Made by a program: the position numbers and the translations under genes. A stretch of DNA of 64,000 bases from Phoma sp. XZ068 (taxonomy: Eukaryota > Ascomycota > Dothideomycetes > Pleosporales > Didymellaceae): positions 744,001 through 808,000 of the forward strand of contig RBKR01000023.1 of the NCBI GenBank assembly GCA_004835665.1. Direction: 5' to 3'. The notes below the pieces were generated by a model that made no database searches, was not told where the DNA came from, and saw only the letters and a program-made list of their open reading frames with translations. Below are positions 21,186-30,802 of this stretch, one piece after another. The first letter of the stretch is position 1. Each line of letters begins with the position of its first letter.

Positions 21186-21845
21186 CGTTGAAGCACCAAG
21201 ACTGCATTCTTTGAAAGCCAAGGTCTGAGAGCCAAGGTCTGACGGTTTTCAGAAGTCTGCACAAGGCATGCTTAGTCACTTGTTGCTATGCTCCAAATCT
21301 GCATGGATGCTGTTTGCGAATTATAGCCGCATGCTCAGTCTATAGCAGGAAAGGCAGGTCTCCTGGTTCGAGACAGGGCCCGAAGCGTCACGGAGAAACT
21401 GCCACACCGTGCTCATGCAGGCGCTTCCTTCAGTCACAGAGACCCTCAGGTATTATTGCAGTCCAGACTTTATAGAGTGCTTTCCAAGCAACGCTGCGAA
21501 CTTGGCGAAGAAATTCCCAAGAATCGAACAGAGAGAGCGTGCACGGCTGCAGACGTGGCTTGGTGTAGCCACTTTACAGATATATTGGCCAGCATGCAAG
21601 TCGTGTCCAGACTGAAGTATCAACAAGAAGAATAATTCCACATTGCAACTTTAACCACTGCTGCCAGAACTAAAACAAACATTCAGACACATCCATGTCT
21701 CTTGTCAACTGCACGTGATTTGTGATTGTCCAGTGCCCCACATCTCGGTATCGCAAACTAGTAGCAACATGACGAAACGCAAGCTACCATCAGGGTACTT
21801 GCTGCCCCTCTACCCACAAACTCCTCTCTACGAGCGTCCTCCGCT
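21186..21845. other. intergenic, no gene seen
   Basis: 3' flank of med31 and promoter of the TBC gene. A stretch at about 21365 resembles a tRNA T-loop, but the rest of a cloverleaf is missing. Confidence 0.4.
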
Positions 21846-24287
21846 ATGAGACCTGTCGCCGAGGCTGAGTGCGTGTTCTGCAGCCTTTGTACCTGCATAT
21901 AGCCCTAATACGCGACAGGAAGCACTGGCGTCAGCTTGACGACTTCCACTCCCTTACCGATCTCAAGATCCATGTCTCCTCGCACGAAGAGCCGCAGATA
22001 ACTGCAGGCCTTCGCTCGGTCTGCTGGAAGGTGCGAACATTCCACAACCCGCACCGGCTCGAGGCTTACTGCTGCGCTAGATCTTCCTCCTGTTCAAGAC
22101 ACTTGACCGCTCCTCATGGCCAAATCAGCTCGCCGATTCGCGCAGGACCTACGACTCGCTGCGCACACATTACTTGCGCGCCATCGAACACCCTGATGAG
22201 CTTGAATCATCGGTGGACCCATTGAGTGACAACGACGAGGTACTTCAACTCTCAACTCGGCCCTTCCTACCTGAGTACAACGAGTGTTGACCTGTACTAA
22301 GCCTTGAAAGTCCCCATGGTCAGCCCTACGCGCAGACGAAGGCCTTCGCGCTGAGATCTTCCAAGACATCGAGCGATGCATGCCCGATAATGTCTACTTC
22401 CGTCAGCCCGCAACACAGAATATAATGTTGGATGTACTATTCGTTTGGTGTAAGATGCACCCGAGTATTGGTTACAGACAAGGTATGCACGAGGTGCTAG
22501 CACCGCTGCTTTGGGTTGTCGAAAGAGATGCCGTAGACGTGGGCGCGAATAGCTCTATCGATCCCACTCTAGCAGACACGCTTGATTCTACCTACATCGA
22601 ACACGACACCCATACTCTGTTCGCCCTAATCATGCAGACCGCGAAGTCGTTCTTTGCGCCTGCAGATCCTCAGTCAAGTTCCAAAGAAACGCCGATGCTT
22701 GCTCGAAGTTCAAAGATCTTCGACACATACCTACCCAAGGTTGACCCCGAACTGCACGCTCATCTGATAAAGCTGGATATTGTGCCACAGATTTTTCTTC
22801 TGTAAGCTATTTGCAAATCCATCACTGCTTCGCTAACCAGATGTAGACGATGGATACGCCTCCTCTTTGGTCGAGAGTTTGATCTCGATTCTGTCTTCGA
22901 TATGTGGGATGCGCTCTTTGCCATCGACTCATCACTAGAACTCGTCGACATGATTTCGATAGCAATGTTGCTCCGAATACGCTGGGAGCTGATTGCAGCA
23001 GAAACCAACGATGCATTTTCTCTACTATTACGGTATCCAGAGCCGAGTGCGCCTGCTTATACCTTCATTAAGGACGCATTATATCTGCGCGATCACCTCA
23101 CTCAGCAGGGTGGCGCCGAAATCATTTTACGTTATGGAAAACAAGCCCCTTCGATTGAGGCTGAGCCAGCTGCAAGCATTCGTGCGCCTTCACCCGCACT
23201 ATCGTTCGCGTCAAGTCGCACTAGGCAACGTGTGGGTTCTCCGAAGAGCTTTCTGGGTCCTCAAGGAGCTGGGTTGGAGGCAGTGCTGCAAGGCGCCGCC
23301 AAGAACGTTCTTGAACGCGGATCACAGTGGGGTGTTGGAAGAGCCCTACGAGACGCCGTAGGTGAGGTGCGAAAGAACGTGGAAGCCTACCAGAACGGAG
23401 CGAATTCAGGGCAAACCACGCCAAGATCTGGAGGAAGAGAATTCCGAGCACCTGGCCTGCCTAATACGGCTGCAATCAATCAGCGCCCCGGTCTAGACCG
23501 AACGCGCTCTGTCAATGCACAGAAGAAGATTGCAGAACTAGAGAGGAGAAACAAGAACTTAGGCAAGATGCTACAAAGCGCCGTAGCTGAGCTGTGGGAG
23601 CATCATCGAGAGCAGACAGAAAGCCAAAGGTCTAAGGATGAAGAAGACAGCATCAAGGCAGCGATGGAAACACTAAGCCTGGCCATTGCAAAAGTGCAAT
23701 TCGTTCAAGTCTATCTCGAGGACTCGTCGATCCCGCTCCCGGTAGACGAATCTACTGATCAAGCAGCGACTGCGAGCGCAAGCGCAAGCCTAGCCCCTCC
23801 ATCGCCAGCACCTGAACCTACAGTGGTTGCACCGCCGACAGATGATCCTGAGAAGCCGTCGCCAACCCCACAGCCGTCACAGAAGATGTCATCAATTAGC
23901 CCCCAACCTTCTTCTCCACTTCCCAAGACCTCATTAGCGGAACCTGCAGCCTCCTCACGCCTGACCCCACGTTCACGCCCTCAACTAACCTCCTCAAACT
24001 TTTCGTGGATGCTGGGCGAGGAGTCCGCGTCGTCGAACTTTGCCTCAGGCACTGCACACTCAACGTTTGCTTCGGATGAAAAGCGGCGCATGAAAGGGAA
24101 AGGGTTCCTATTTGGAGACGAAGACGACGATGACAGCAGCGCAAAGGAGACCAAGGGCAAGAGAGGGAGTATCAGTGGGAAAGGCACGATGAAAGGGGCC
24201 AAGCCCAGAGGCAAACATGTTCCTGAAGTGGAAGTTGAAGAGGAGGTCATAGACTTGGAAGATGTGGGCAGACGAGGAGTAGTGTAG
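21846..24287 (+). CDS. TBC-domain RabGAP (TBC1D5-like)
   Basis: Five exons: 21846-21868, 21919-22030, 22081-22239, 22311-22801 and 22847-24287; 741 residues. The TBC domain spans about residues 35-350: ITAGLRSVCWKIFLLF, the arginine-finger motif IFQDIERCMPD, the glutamine-finger motif IGYRQGMHEVLAP, and the closing LRWIRLLFGREFDLDSVFDMWD. Both catalytic fingers are intact, so GAP activity is expected. The C-terminal half is low-complexity Ser/Pro with a short coiled coil (AQKKIAELERRNKNLGKML) and an acidic-then-basic tail. The domain order matches TBC1D5-type proteins, which act on Rab7 and retromer at endosomes; the exact Rab is inference. Introns are 45-71 nt. The fourth exon follows a GAAAG acceptor with a good TACTAAG branch site. 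Confidence 0.9.
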
Positions 24288-24835
24288 GTTGCAAGCATGC
24301 GATGCTGCTACATAATCATGGCCTACGTCACGCCACGCCGACATCAAGACTATCGATCCCGGCCTTGGGGATGACATCCACAGTAAGGTCAGACTGTAAC
24401 ATCAACACTCTCCACGTCTGCCGCCCTATGACCTACACGGAGGCTGCTCACTATGCACTCGCAGCCCAATCAGGTTTGGCTCCCGTCACCCTGCATACGG
24501 TCCCACGAAACTTGCTCACTAGTCAACCTACCACGGTTTGAAATGATGCCTAACGTCAGTCTATTCGCTTCCCGCCGTCTCAGTTGCTGTAAACTTAGCA
24601 ACTGTGTGCCGCTATACAGGCAAGAGCGGCTATCGGCGTGTGAGTGCCGAATCCGGTCTACAGGCCGGTGATCTAACGCCGTCGCTTGCTCGCGGTGTGG
24701 GACCTGGGTTGAAGTAATACAAAAGCCCCGCATCTGCTGCCCCTCCACGGTCCTTCCCTCTGTCAACAACTCCAACCAATTCACTACAACACTTTTCAAA
24801 CCCCTTTCCACCACCCCAAACAACACTTCATCAAC
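24288..24835. other. intergenic, metallothionein promoter and leader
   Basis: No gene seen. The 110 nt before 24836 form a C/A/T-rich leader (CAACTCCAACC, CACTACAACAC, CATCAACATG) typical of a well expressed fungal gene. I looked for an Ace1-type copper element and did not find a convincing one. Confidence 0.45.
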
Positions 24836-24971
24836 ATGCCTGGCTGCGGAACTGCTGGTTGCACTTGCGCCGATTGCGCCTGCGCTCAGGGTGCCTGCAA
24901 CTGCGGCAAATGTGAGTCCTCCTGCGTAGAGCGGAGACGACGCGAAGACCGCCGTACTGACACGACTAGAA
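24836..24971 (+). CDS. 25-residue seven-cysteine metallothionein
   Basis: Exon 1 (24836-24911) encodes a 25-residue peptide with seven cysteines in CxC/CxxC spacing (C4, C9, C11, C14, C16, C21, C23), ending in CNCGK. A 58-nt intron (24912-24969, GTGAGT...ACTAG) interrupts the stop codon: T from exon 1 plus AA from exon 2 gives TAA. Without splicing the frame would run on into 49 arginine-rich residues with little metallothionein character, which argues for splicing. Length and the count of seven Cys match the copper metallothioneins of Neurospora and Agaricus. The role inferred from the family is binding Cu(I) or other soft metals in the cytosol. No His or aromatic residue is present, as usual in the family. 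Confidence 0.85.
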
Positions 24972-25217
24972 ACTCTCGATCTCATCTGTCAATACGACAA
25001 CAACGCCTTCATGTCAACCCACAAGGCTACCTGACGGTGCGGGGCCTCGGAAACCCATGATTCGGATCAGCCTTTGAGGACGGATACCATATACCAATCA
25101 ATCATTGCACACGCACACATACATCACCCTCTGCTCCCCTCACTTCTCACGTGCACGTGAACTCATGCTTGAAAAGTTCATAACGATGCATTACTATAGC
25201 CCACACTTCACTCGTTT

Positions 25218-26400
25218 CTACCGTCTCCCGCTCATTAGCTCCAACAGCCCTTTCGCCGCGTTTCCCGCTGTCCCCTGCACATTACTGCTCTCCCTCCACT
25301 GCTGCTCCTTCAGCCGCTGTAGCCGCTCATGTTTGCTTTCGTCCCCGCGTATTGGACTCATCAGCGCAGCAGGACTGACGCTTTGGACTGGCGGCGAGCT
25401 GCTCACCTCGTACCCCTCTATCACTCTAGACTCTGCTCCACTGCCTTGTTGTGGGGGCGCGAAGCTCACGGGCGGCTGTCCCAGCGCACCAATCGGGCGG
25501 AATGGGTCAAGGTTCGCTTTCACGAAGACTGGGTTGCGCGAGGGTGAGGATATGGTGATGTTTGGGACGCGTGAGTGTGCGCCTGGTGTCATGAGGTATT
25601 CTGCGCTTGTGGTCGCGGCTTTGGTAGCGTTTGAGGATCCGGATGTACGCAGCGCGTCGGGCGACGAGGATAGCTCGTAGTCGGACAGAACCTCGCGCGA
25701 AGGCTTGGAGACTTGATTGGTGTTGACTTTGTATTTTGCGAATGTCAGACGCGTGCGCAGGAGCTGAGCGCGCGACTTGGGTGCTGGTGCGCTTGTGGGT
25801 GTTTTGGGCGCCTTGGGTGCGGGAACTGCGACGCCGTGTTCGCTCTGCTGGGATGCACAAAGGCCGTAGTCGAGGAACTCGGAGAAGGACTTTTGCGAAT
25901 CTGGGAAGGGTTGCGATTGCGGTTCGGGAGAGGGTGGAGAGGGCGTGGGAGTCGCGCGCTCGGTGGGAGATCCGGGGTCGGCGAGGCCTACGGGGTTGTT
26001 GGACTGGCATGTTAGTGCTGTGTAGACGCGTTCATGTGGGAGAAAGTACTGTGTGGCGCTGCACTGCGGCGGCGGTGAGCTGGGCTATCGCGTCTTGTTG
26101 CTGTGTATCGCGTTCGAATGCGACCATTTTCGCGGTGGGCATCTTTTCGGCGCCGTCTACTTCAGTAATACTCCTTTTCCTTCCGTGAGGGAAGGTGTCG
26201 ATACTTGTGACGTTCTCCTTGTTGGCAAAGACTCGTGGTGTTTGGGTGGTGGCTTGGAGCTGCTTCAGCGGGCTTTGCGCTCGACTGAGTTCAGACGACT
26301 CGGCATGCTTAGTTTTCGAGGGCGTGTTCATGGCTCTGGGTGTTATATCGCCTAGTACGTGACGCGAGGGAGTTCCTGGGAGGCTATGCTGCGTAGCCAT
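25218..26400 (-). CDS. Whi5/Nrm1-family G1/S transcription repressor
   Basis: Two exons: 26400-26050 and 26003-25218; 378 residues; intron 46 nt (GTACTT...GCCAG, branch CACTAAC). The protein is largely disordered Ser/Pro/Thr, rich in SP/TP sites (cyclin-dependent kinase type), for example in GTPSRHVLGDITPRA and SPTERATPTPSPPSPEP. The diagnostic piece is a short block near residue 245, RAQLLRTRLTFAKYKVNTNQ, which matches the conserved Whi5/Nrm1 motif that contacts SBF/MBF. Members repress G1/S genes until phosphorylated by G1 cyclin-CDK (Whi5) or close the wave as feedback (Nrm1); the sequence alone does not say which. An MCB box lies 60 nt upstream of the start. Confidence 0.8.
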
Positions 26401-27288
26401 AGTAGTTTATAATAATTGTTGTTGTTTTTGTTGTGATCCCATATGAGTACTGTCTCAGGACGCGTGAAGAGCGAGCAATGACGCGCGCCGAGGATGCTGC
26501 TTCGCTCGACAACTAAGAATGAATCTGAGCCAGATGTCCTGTTTACAGCGTCGGGAAATGCGAGAACAGAGACAAGCACAAGAAAGAATGGGATTCCAAT
26601 GTTATGGTGGAAGGATAGTCGCGTCTTGAGGCTGGGAGAGTATGGGTGCCAGACCGCTGACGCGATTGGCAGTCGCGCCCAGGGACCATCTGCCCCACCT
26701 CCCTCCTCATCTCCAGCCCGTTCTCGCTCGCGCTCCTTATCGATACAGCATTTATACTTCTCAAGTCGTCCTACGAACGGTTCAACAGTCAAGCAGATAT
26801 ATCTTGCTTACATTGCGAATATCTCTATGCCTCAGTAAAAGCGGTAGACATTCACAATCAGCTGTTGCGTATTCGTCTGTTCTTCTATTTTGATGGTCCT
26901 AATCATGTTCAAGTACGCGCCTTGCTCGACTGCGAGGTCGCACCGTTGACACAAGGCTCTTAATTCGTAATGTCAACGCTCTGCTCCTCGCTCCTGCTTC
27001 GGCCCCATTGGCCGTTTTCTCAACAATCGCAGAGCCGCATCGCGATTTTCCTTCGCTAGGACGTGGATGCCGACTTGCAGGGGCCTTGCATGTTTACGTC
27101 ACCTGTGGGACCTCGATTCTCTACATTCCAAGCACCTCCACGTTATTTACATGTTACACCTTCATTATCATCATTTGACAACATCTCCTTCCTAACCCAT
27201 CATCGTGTGAGAATTCGGTTGCACAGACTGCATTCCTCGCGTATCATCCTGGCTTGGTACATCAAGATTCTAACACTCCTAAGCGATC
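26401..27288. other. divergent promoter region, whi5-like / GH5
   Basis: 888 nt between head-to-head starts. It contains an ACGCGT box at 26460-26465 and further CG-rich ACGCG cores at about 26485 and 26656. No gene seen; the open frames here overlap one another without family resemblance. Confidence 0.5.
26460..26465. promoter_or_regulatory. MCB (MluI cell-cycle box) ACGCGT, candidate MBF site
   Basis: The palindrome ACGCGT is the MBF target core. It lies 60 nt upstream of the ATG of a Whi5/Nrm1-type gene, with a second partial copy (ACGCGC) about 20 nt further out. NRM1 is itself an MBF target in yeasts, so placement is meaningful, but a 6-mer can occur by chance. Confidence 0.45.
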
Positions 27289-28926
27289 ATGAAAGGCTTC
27301 CTACAGAAAGCCAAGGCTGAGTGGAAGGAACGTTCTCATCGGGAAGAGACAGGCCAGTATCAGCAGGACCAGCAACATCCCCATTCACATTCACATGGTC
27401 CCCCGGCCCACGGTCCGCCTGTGGGTCACGTAGATCATGGTGGCATCCATGAACCTACAGCCCTGGACATATTAAGATATCGCTATCACCACGGGACCAA
27501 CTTAGGCTCCGTATATGTGATTGAGCGGTGGTTACAGCCATCTCGATTTCCAGATGGTGCTGAGGGGTCGAGCGAGCTTGCAGCAGTGAAAGCGTGGGTC
27601 GATAGAGAAGGCATAGATTGCGCCAGGCAAAAATTCGAAAAGCACTGGTCCGACATCATAACGGATGCAGCAATCGGATGGTTGGTCAATGAGGCCAAGT
27701 GCACGACTGTCCGTCTGCCCATTGGCTACTATGACCTGCCCGGTCCTGAGTTCACTCGCGGCACGCCGTTTGAGCCTTACGCTCAAGTGTACTGTGGGGC
27801 ATGGAGAAGCATCCGCACTCTTATTGACCGCCTGCGAAATCGCTCGATTGGTGTTGTGCTTGATCTTCATGCACTTCCCGGTGGTGCCAATGCACAAGAA
27901 CACTCGGGCACAAACAGTAGCTGCGCAGAGTTTTGGACCTCGAATTTCAATCGTGCTTTGGGCATGCGGTGCGCTCAGTTCATTGCCCACGAGGCTAGAT
28001 CTGGACTCGACATAGCTGGCCTACAGCTCGTTAATGAAGCCGAATGGGATTGCCATCGTATGTATGAATGGTATGACGAGGTTGGCGACGCCGTATCTGC
28101 TATTGATCCAAGTATTCCCATCATCATCTCCGACGGATGGAACCTCGACAAAGCCATTGAGTACTCACTTCGGACAAACTCAGTCTATGTTGAACGTCCG
28201 AAAGCTCCGGTCGTCATCGACACGCACTTTTACTGGGCTTTCACGGATGCCGATAAGAAGAAGTCGCCTCAACAAATCATCGAGGAGGTCGGCACCAAAC
28301 TGGGCCAGCTTGACGGCAAAGAGGGCTCCGTCATCGATCGCGGCGCTGTACAGACTATCGTGGGTGAATACTCTTGCGTCCTGACTGAAGACTCGTGGGC
28401 GAAAAGTGGTGGTGTACCGAAGGAGGAGCTTGTAAAGCAGTTCGGAGAAGCGCAGAGCCGACGATATCAGCAGCGTACTGGTGGAAGCTACTTTTGGACC
28501 TGGAAGATGGACTGGATGCCGGGCGGAGAATGGGGTTTCAAGGCCCAAACCGATGCGAAAAACATTGTTCCTCCTCAAAATGCTAGTATTGCCCCGGATG
28601 AGAAAGCAGTGCGCTTAGAAAGGGCGAGATCTGAGCAGGATGGGCGCAAGCAACAGGCGTTTCAACAGCACGTGGATTACTGGAGTCAAGTGGACCCGAA
28701 CGGCACGTATGAACACGAAAAGTATGAGTACGGCTGGCATGTAGGCTACTCAGACGCCTTGGCTTTCTTCCAGAGCTGTGGTAAACAGGGTGACAAAATT
28801 GGCATGTTGGAGCTGTGGGTGCTCAAAAGGATCAGGGAGAGCGGATACAGAGGCGGCTTCACATGGTTGTTTGAACAGGGACTCCGGAAAGGTGTCAGCG
28901 ACTTCTACGGCGTGGCTTGTATCTGA
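27289..28926 (+). CDS. GH5 glycoside hydrolase, glucan beta-glucosidase-like, no signal peptide
   Basis: Single exon, 545 residues. The (beta/alpha)8 GH5 domain starts near residue 60. Seen in order: GTNLGSVYVIERWL, VRLPIGYYDLPG, VVLDLHALPGG, QLVNEAEWD with the acid/base E250, DTHFYWAF, and TIVGEYS with the nucleophile E360. Both catalytic glutamates are present. The family includes exo-beta-1,3-glucanases and endoglucanases; this one resembles intracellular fungal 'glucan 1,3-beta-glucosidase' proteins. There is no signal peptide: the start is MKGFLQKAKAEWKER, and residues 30-52 are a His/Pro-rich repeat (HSHSHGPPAHGPP). The C-terminal 100 residues are helical and lie outside the usual GH5 barrel. 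Exact substrate not assigned. Confidence 0.85.
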   Translation: MKGFLQKAKAEWKERSHREETGQYQQDQQHPHSHSHGPPAHGPPVGHVDHGGIHEPTALDILRYRYHHGTNLGSVYVIERWLQPSRFPDGAEGSSELAAVKAWVDREGIDCARQKFEKHWSDIITDAAIGWLVNEAKCTTVRLPIGYYDLPGPEFTRGTPFEPYAQVYCGAWRSIRTLIDRLRNRSIGVVLDLHALPGGANAQEHSGTNSSCAEFWTSNFNRALGMRCAQFIAHEARSGLDIAGLQLVNEAEWDCHRMYEWYDEVGDAVSAIDPSIPIIISDGWNLDKAIEYSLRTNSVYVERPKAPVVIDTHFYWAFTDADKKKSPQQIIEEVGTKLGQLDGKEGSVIDRGAVQTIVGEYSCVLTEDSWAKSGGVPKEELVKQFGEAQSRRYQQRTGGSYFWTWKMDWMPGGEWGFKAQTDAKNIVPPQNASIAPDEKAVRLERARSEQDGRKQQAFQQHVDYWSQVDPNGTYEHEKYEYGWHVGYSDALAFFQSCGKQGDKIGMLELWVLKRIRESGYRGGFTWLFEQGLRKGVSDFYGVACI

Positions 28927-29185
28927 TTATCGGTCATTGACAAGGCATCTATGTTCTGCTTGGGTCTATCTCCAAGACGACTAAATCAAATTCCTGTGCT
29001 GGAATGCACCTAAAATGACCTCACCACATACATCGCCAGCCACTGATGAACCCCCGAAAATCAACAGTCAACGTCGCCGAGGCTAGACACAGGATTGTAA
29101 GAGGTGGTATTCTTGAATGCAATCTGCACGCCAGATGATGCCTCGAGCTGCGCAATCAGTCTGAAACCCACAACAATTGGCTTCA

Positions 29186-30802
29186 ATGGAAGTTATTCAA
29201 CCATCTTTGGCAACGACACCCGGTGCTGAAAATAAACGCCAATGCATCAGGATTAAGGCGCGCATAAAGATCCACGGCGAGCAACAATCTTTAGAGTCCG
29301 CAGCTCAAGCAAAGCCATCACACCAAGCGTATTGTGAGACTCTAGCATCATCGAGAGCGCAAAGTCCAGACATCTTCACAACACCTCCTACACACTCAGG
29401 TCCTTTTCATTCTGTCCAGCCTTTCAAAGTGCCTACCTACACTGCTCGGGTTGTCAGTCGCAGGGGAACGGTATCAAGCGTCGCCAATACTTCCGTGGAG
29501 GCACAACCCAAACAGAACGATACACCTATCACATCAGCTAAAACGACGGCAAGAAACAGCAAACAAGATGCTGCAGCCAGTCGGGTACCTTCGAAACGCG
29601 ATACAATGTCAACAAGTCGATCTCACACTGTATCACAGTCTTCGCCAACACGCGGCGGCCACTTGAGGCAAACGGCTGGTTATATGTCGCGTAACCATAC
29701 ACCATCACTTTCACAAGTACAACAAGTCAACCCTGTTCCAAAACCAACAGCTCAAATCATCGCGGCCAGAACACCTTTGCGACAAAAGAGATATGGGAGA
29801 ATGGAATACCATCCACTGCCAACATTACCGCCATCACCACCGAAAAAACATATAGATCTGGCAATCGACAGGCAAGACTTCGGCCGAACGACAGTGAACT
29901 TCAGTCGAGGAGAGCTCAAACGAAAACAACCGCAACTGCAAGAGCACGTTAGATTGTCACACCTTAACTCTGTCAATATCTTCCCTTCGCTTCCAGACCT
30001 GTCCCAACCTCTTTATCAGCACGTTCGCCTTCCATCTCAACCTTTCCACCACCACGTTCACCTTGAACCTGCAACAGCTGGGCACGAACGTCCGAGTTCG
30101 AAGGCGTCAAGGCGGACTGTCACCTTCGCGGATGACACTACCCTCTCTTCACGAAGTTCGTCGCCAGATCGCCACAGTCGTATTCACGATCGATGTTTAC
30201 GGGAGAGCAAAAGCTTCTCGTCCAAACCTCAGCGGCAATCCATGCTACGTCTCTACAGCTCTCACGACAGTCTATTACTTGCCAAAAATAACGTCACCAC
30301 CAACGACCTCATAACACATGCTTCCAGACGTACAACACCTAAAGACTTCAAGCACAAATACTCCTTCGGCCAACGCCCCCCTTCACGCATAACCGCCTCA
30401 CCAGGCCTTGGCAAAACAAACAACCCCAACTATAACCCCCGCCTCAGCACCTCCAAAGCCCAATACCGCGGTCTCCAAACTCTTCCCCGCCCCCTCCCGT
30501 CCTCCTTGCGCGTCGCAGAACCACGAATCGGTCCCCGCAAACCACCCTGGGGCTTGCTTGAGGATCTCGAAGAGCAGAGAGGCAAACGTGTGGACGCGAG
30601 AGAACGCAATGAAGCGAAGCAGTTTCGGTCTGCTACGCTGAGTCAAGCTACTACGGTGGCTTCGATAGATAGTGTTGGCAAGGAGAAGATTAGGAATGAG
30701 GTTGAGGAGTATAAGAAGGAGGTTATGAGTGTGTATCCGGATATGGCGTTTGATGGGAATGCGGGGAAGGGCGGGAGGAGTTGCTGTTGTGCTGTTATGT
30801 GA
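29186..30802 (+). CDS. disordered protein with C-terminal CaaX box
   Basis: Single exon, 538 residues from the ATG at 29186. It is largely low-complexity Ser/Thr/Gln/Pro/Arg with no globular domain that I recognise. Residues about 255-305 contain three HVRL/HVHL repeats (QEHVRLSHL, YQHVRLPSQ, HHHVHLEP). The C-terminus is the informative part: a helix (EVEEYKKEVMSVYPDMAF) followed by GKGGRSCCCAVM. CAVM is a CaaX prenylation box, and the two preceding Cys could be palmitoylated, so membrane anchoring is likely. It resembles fungal proteins of unknown function sharing this tail. It is tandem with the GH5 gene, 259 nt downstream. Function unknown. Confidence 0.75.
   Translation: MEVIQPSLATTPGAENKRQCIRIKARIKIHGEQQSLESAAQAKPSHQAYCETLASSRAQSPDIFTTPPTHSGPFHSVQPFKVPTYTARVVSRRGTVSSVANTSVEAQPKQNDTPITSAKTTARNSKQDAAASRVPSKRDTMSTSRSHTVSQSSPTRGGHLRQTAGYMSRNHTPSLSQVQQVNPVPKPTAQIIAARTPLRQKRYGRMEYHPLPTLPPSPPKKHIDLAIDRQDFGRTTVNFSRGELKRKQPQLQEHVRLSHLNSVNIFPSLPDLSQPLYQHVRLPSQPFHHHVHLEPATAGHERPSSKASRRTVTFADDTTLSSRSSSPDRHSRIHDRCLRESKSFSSKPQRQSMLRLYSSHDSLLLAKNNVTTNDLITHASRRTTPKDFKHKYSFGQRPPSRITASPGLGKTNNPNYNPRLSTSKAQYRGLQTLPRPLPSSLRVAEPRIGPRKPPWGLLEDLEEQRGKRVDARERNEAKQFRSATLSQATTVASIDSVGKEKIRNEVEEYKKEVMSVYPDMAFDGNAGKGGRSCCCAVM

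Noticed and set aside
21360..21400. T-loop-like GGTTCGAGACAGG
   Set aside because: The remaining arms of a tRNA cloverleaf cannot be drawn around it.
24836..25060. Unspliced 74-residue reading of the metallothionein gene
   Set aside because: It requires ignoring a strong GTGAGT donor and ACTAG acceptor and adds an Arg-rich tail unlike the family.
25105..25680. 191-codon plus-strand frame opposite the Whi5-like gene
   Set aside because: It is a shadow of the minus-strand coding exon, which carries the Whi5/Nrm1 motif.
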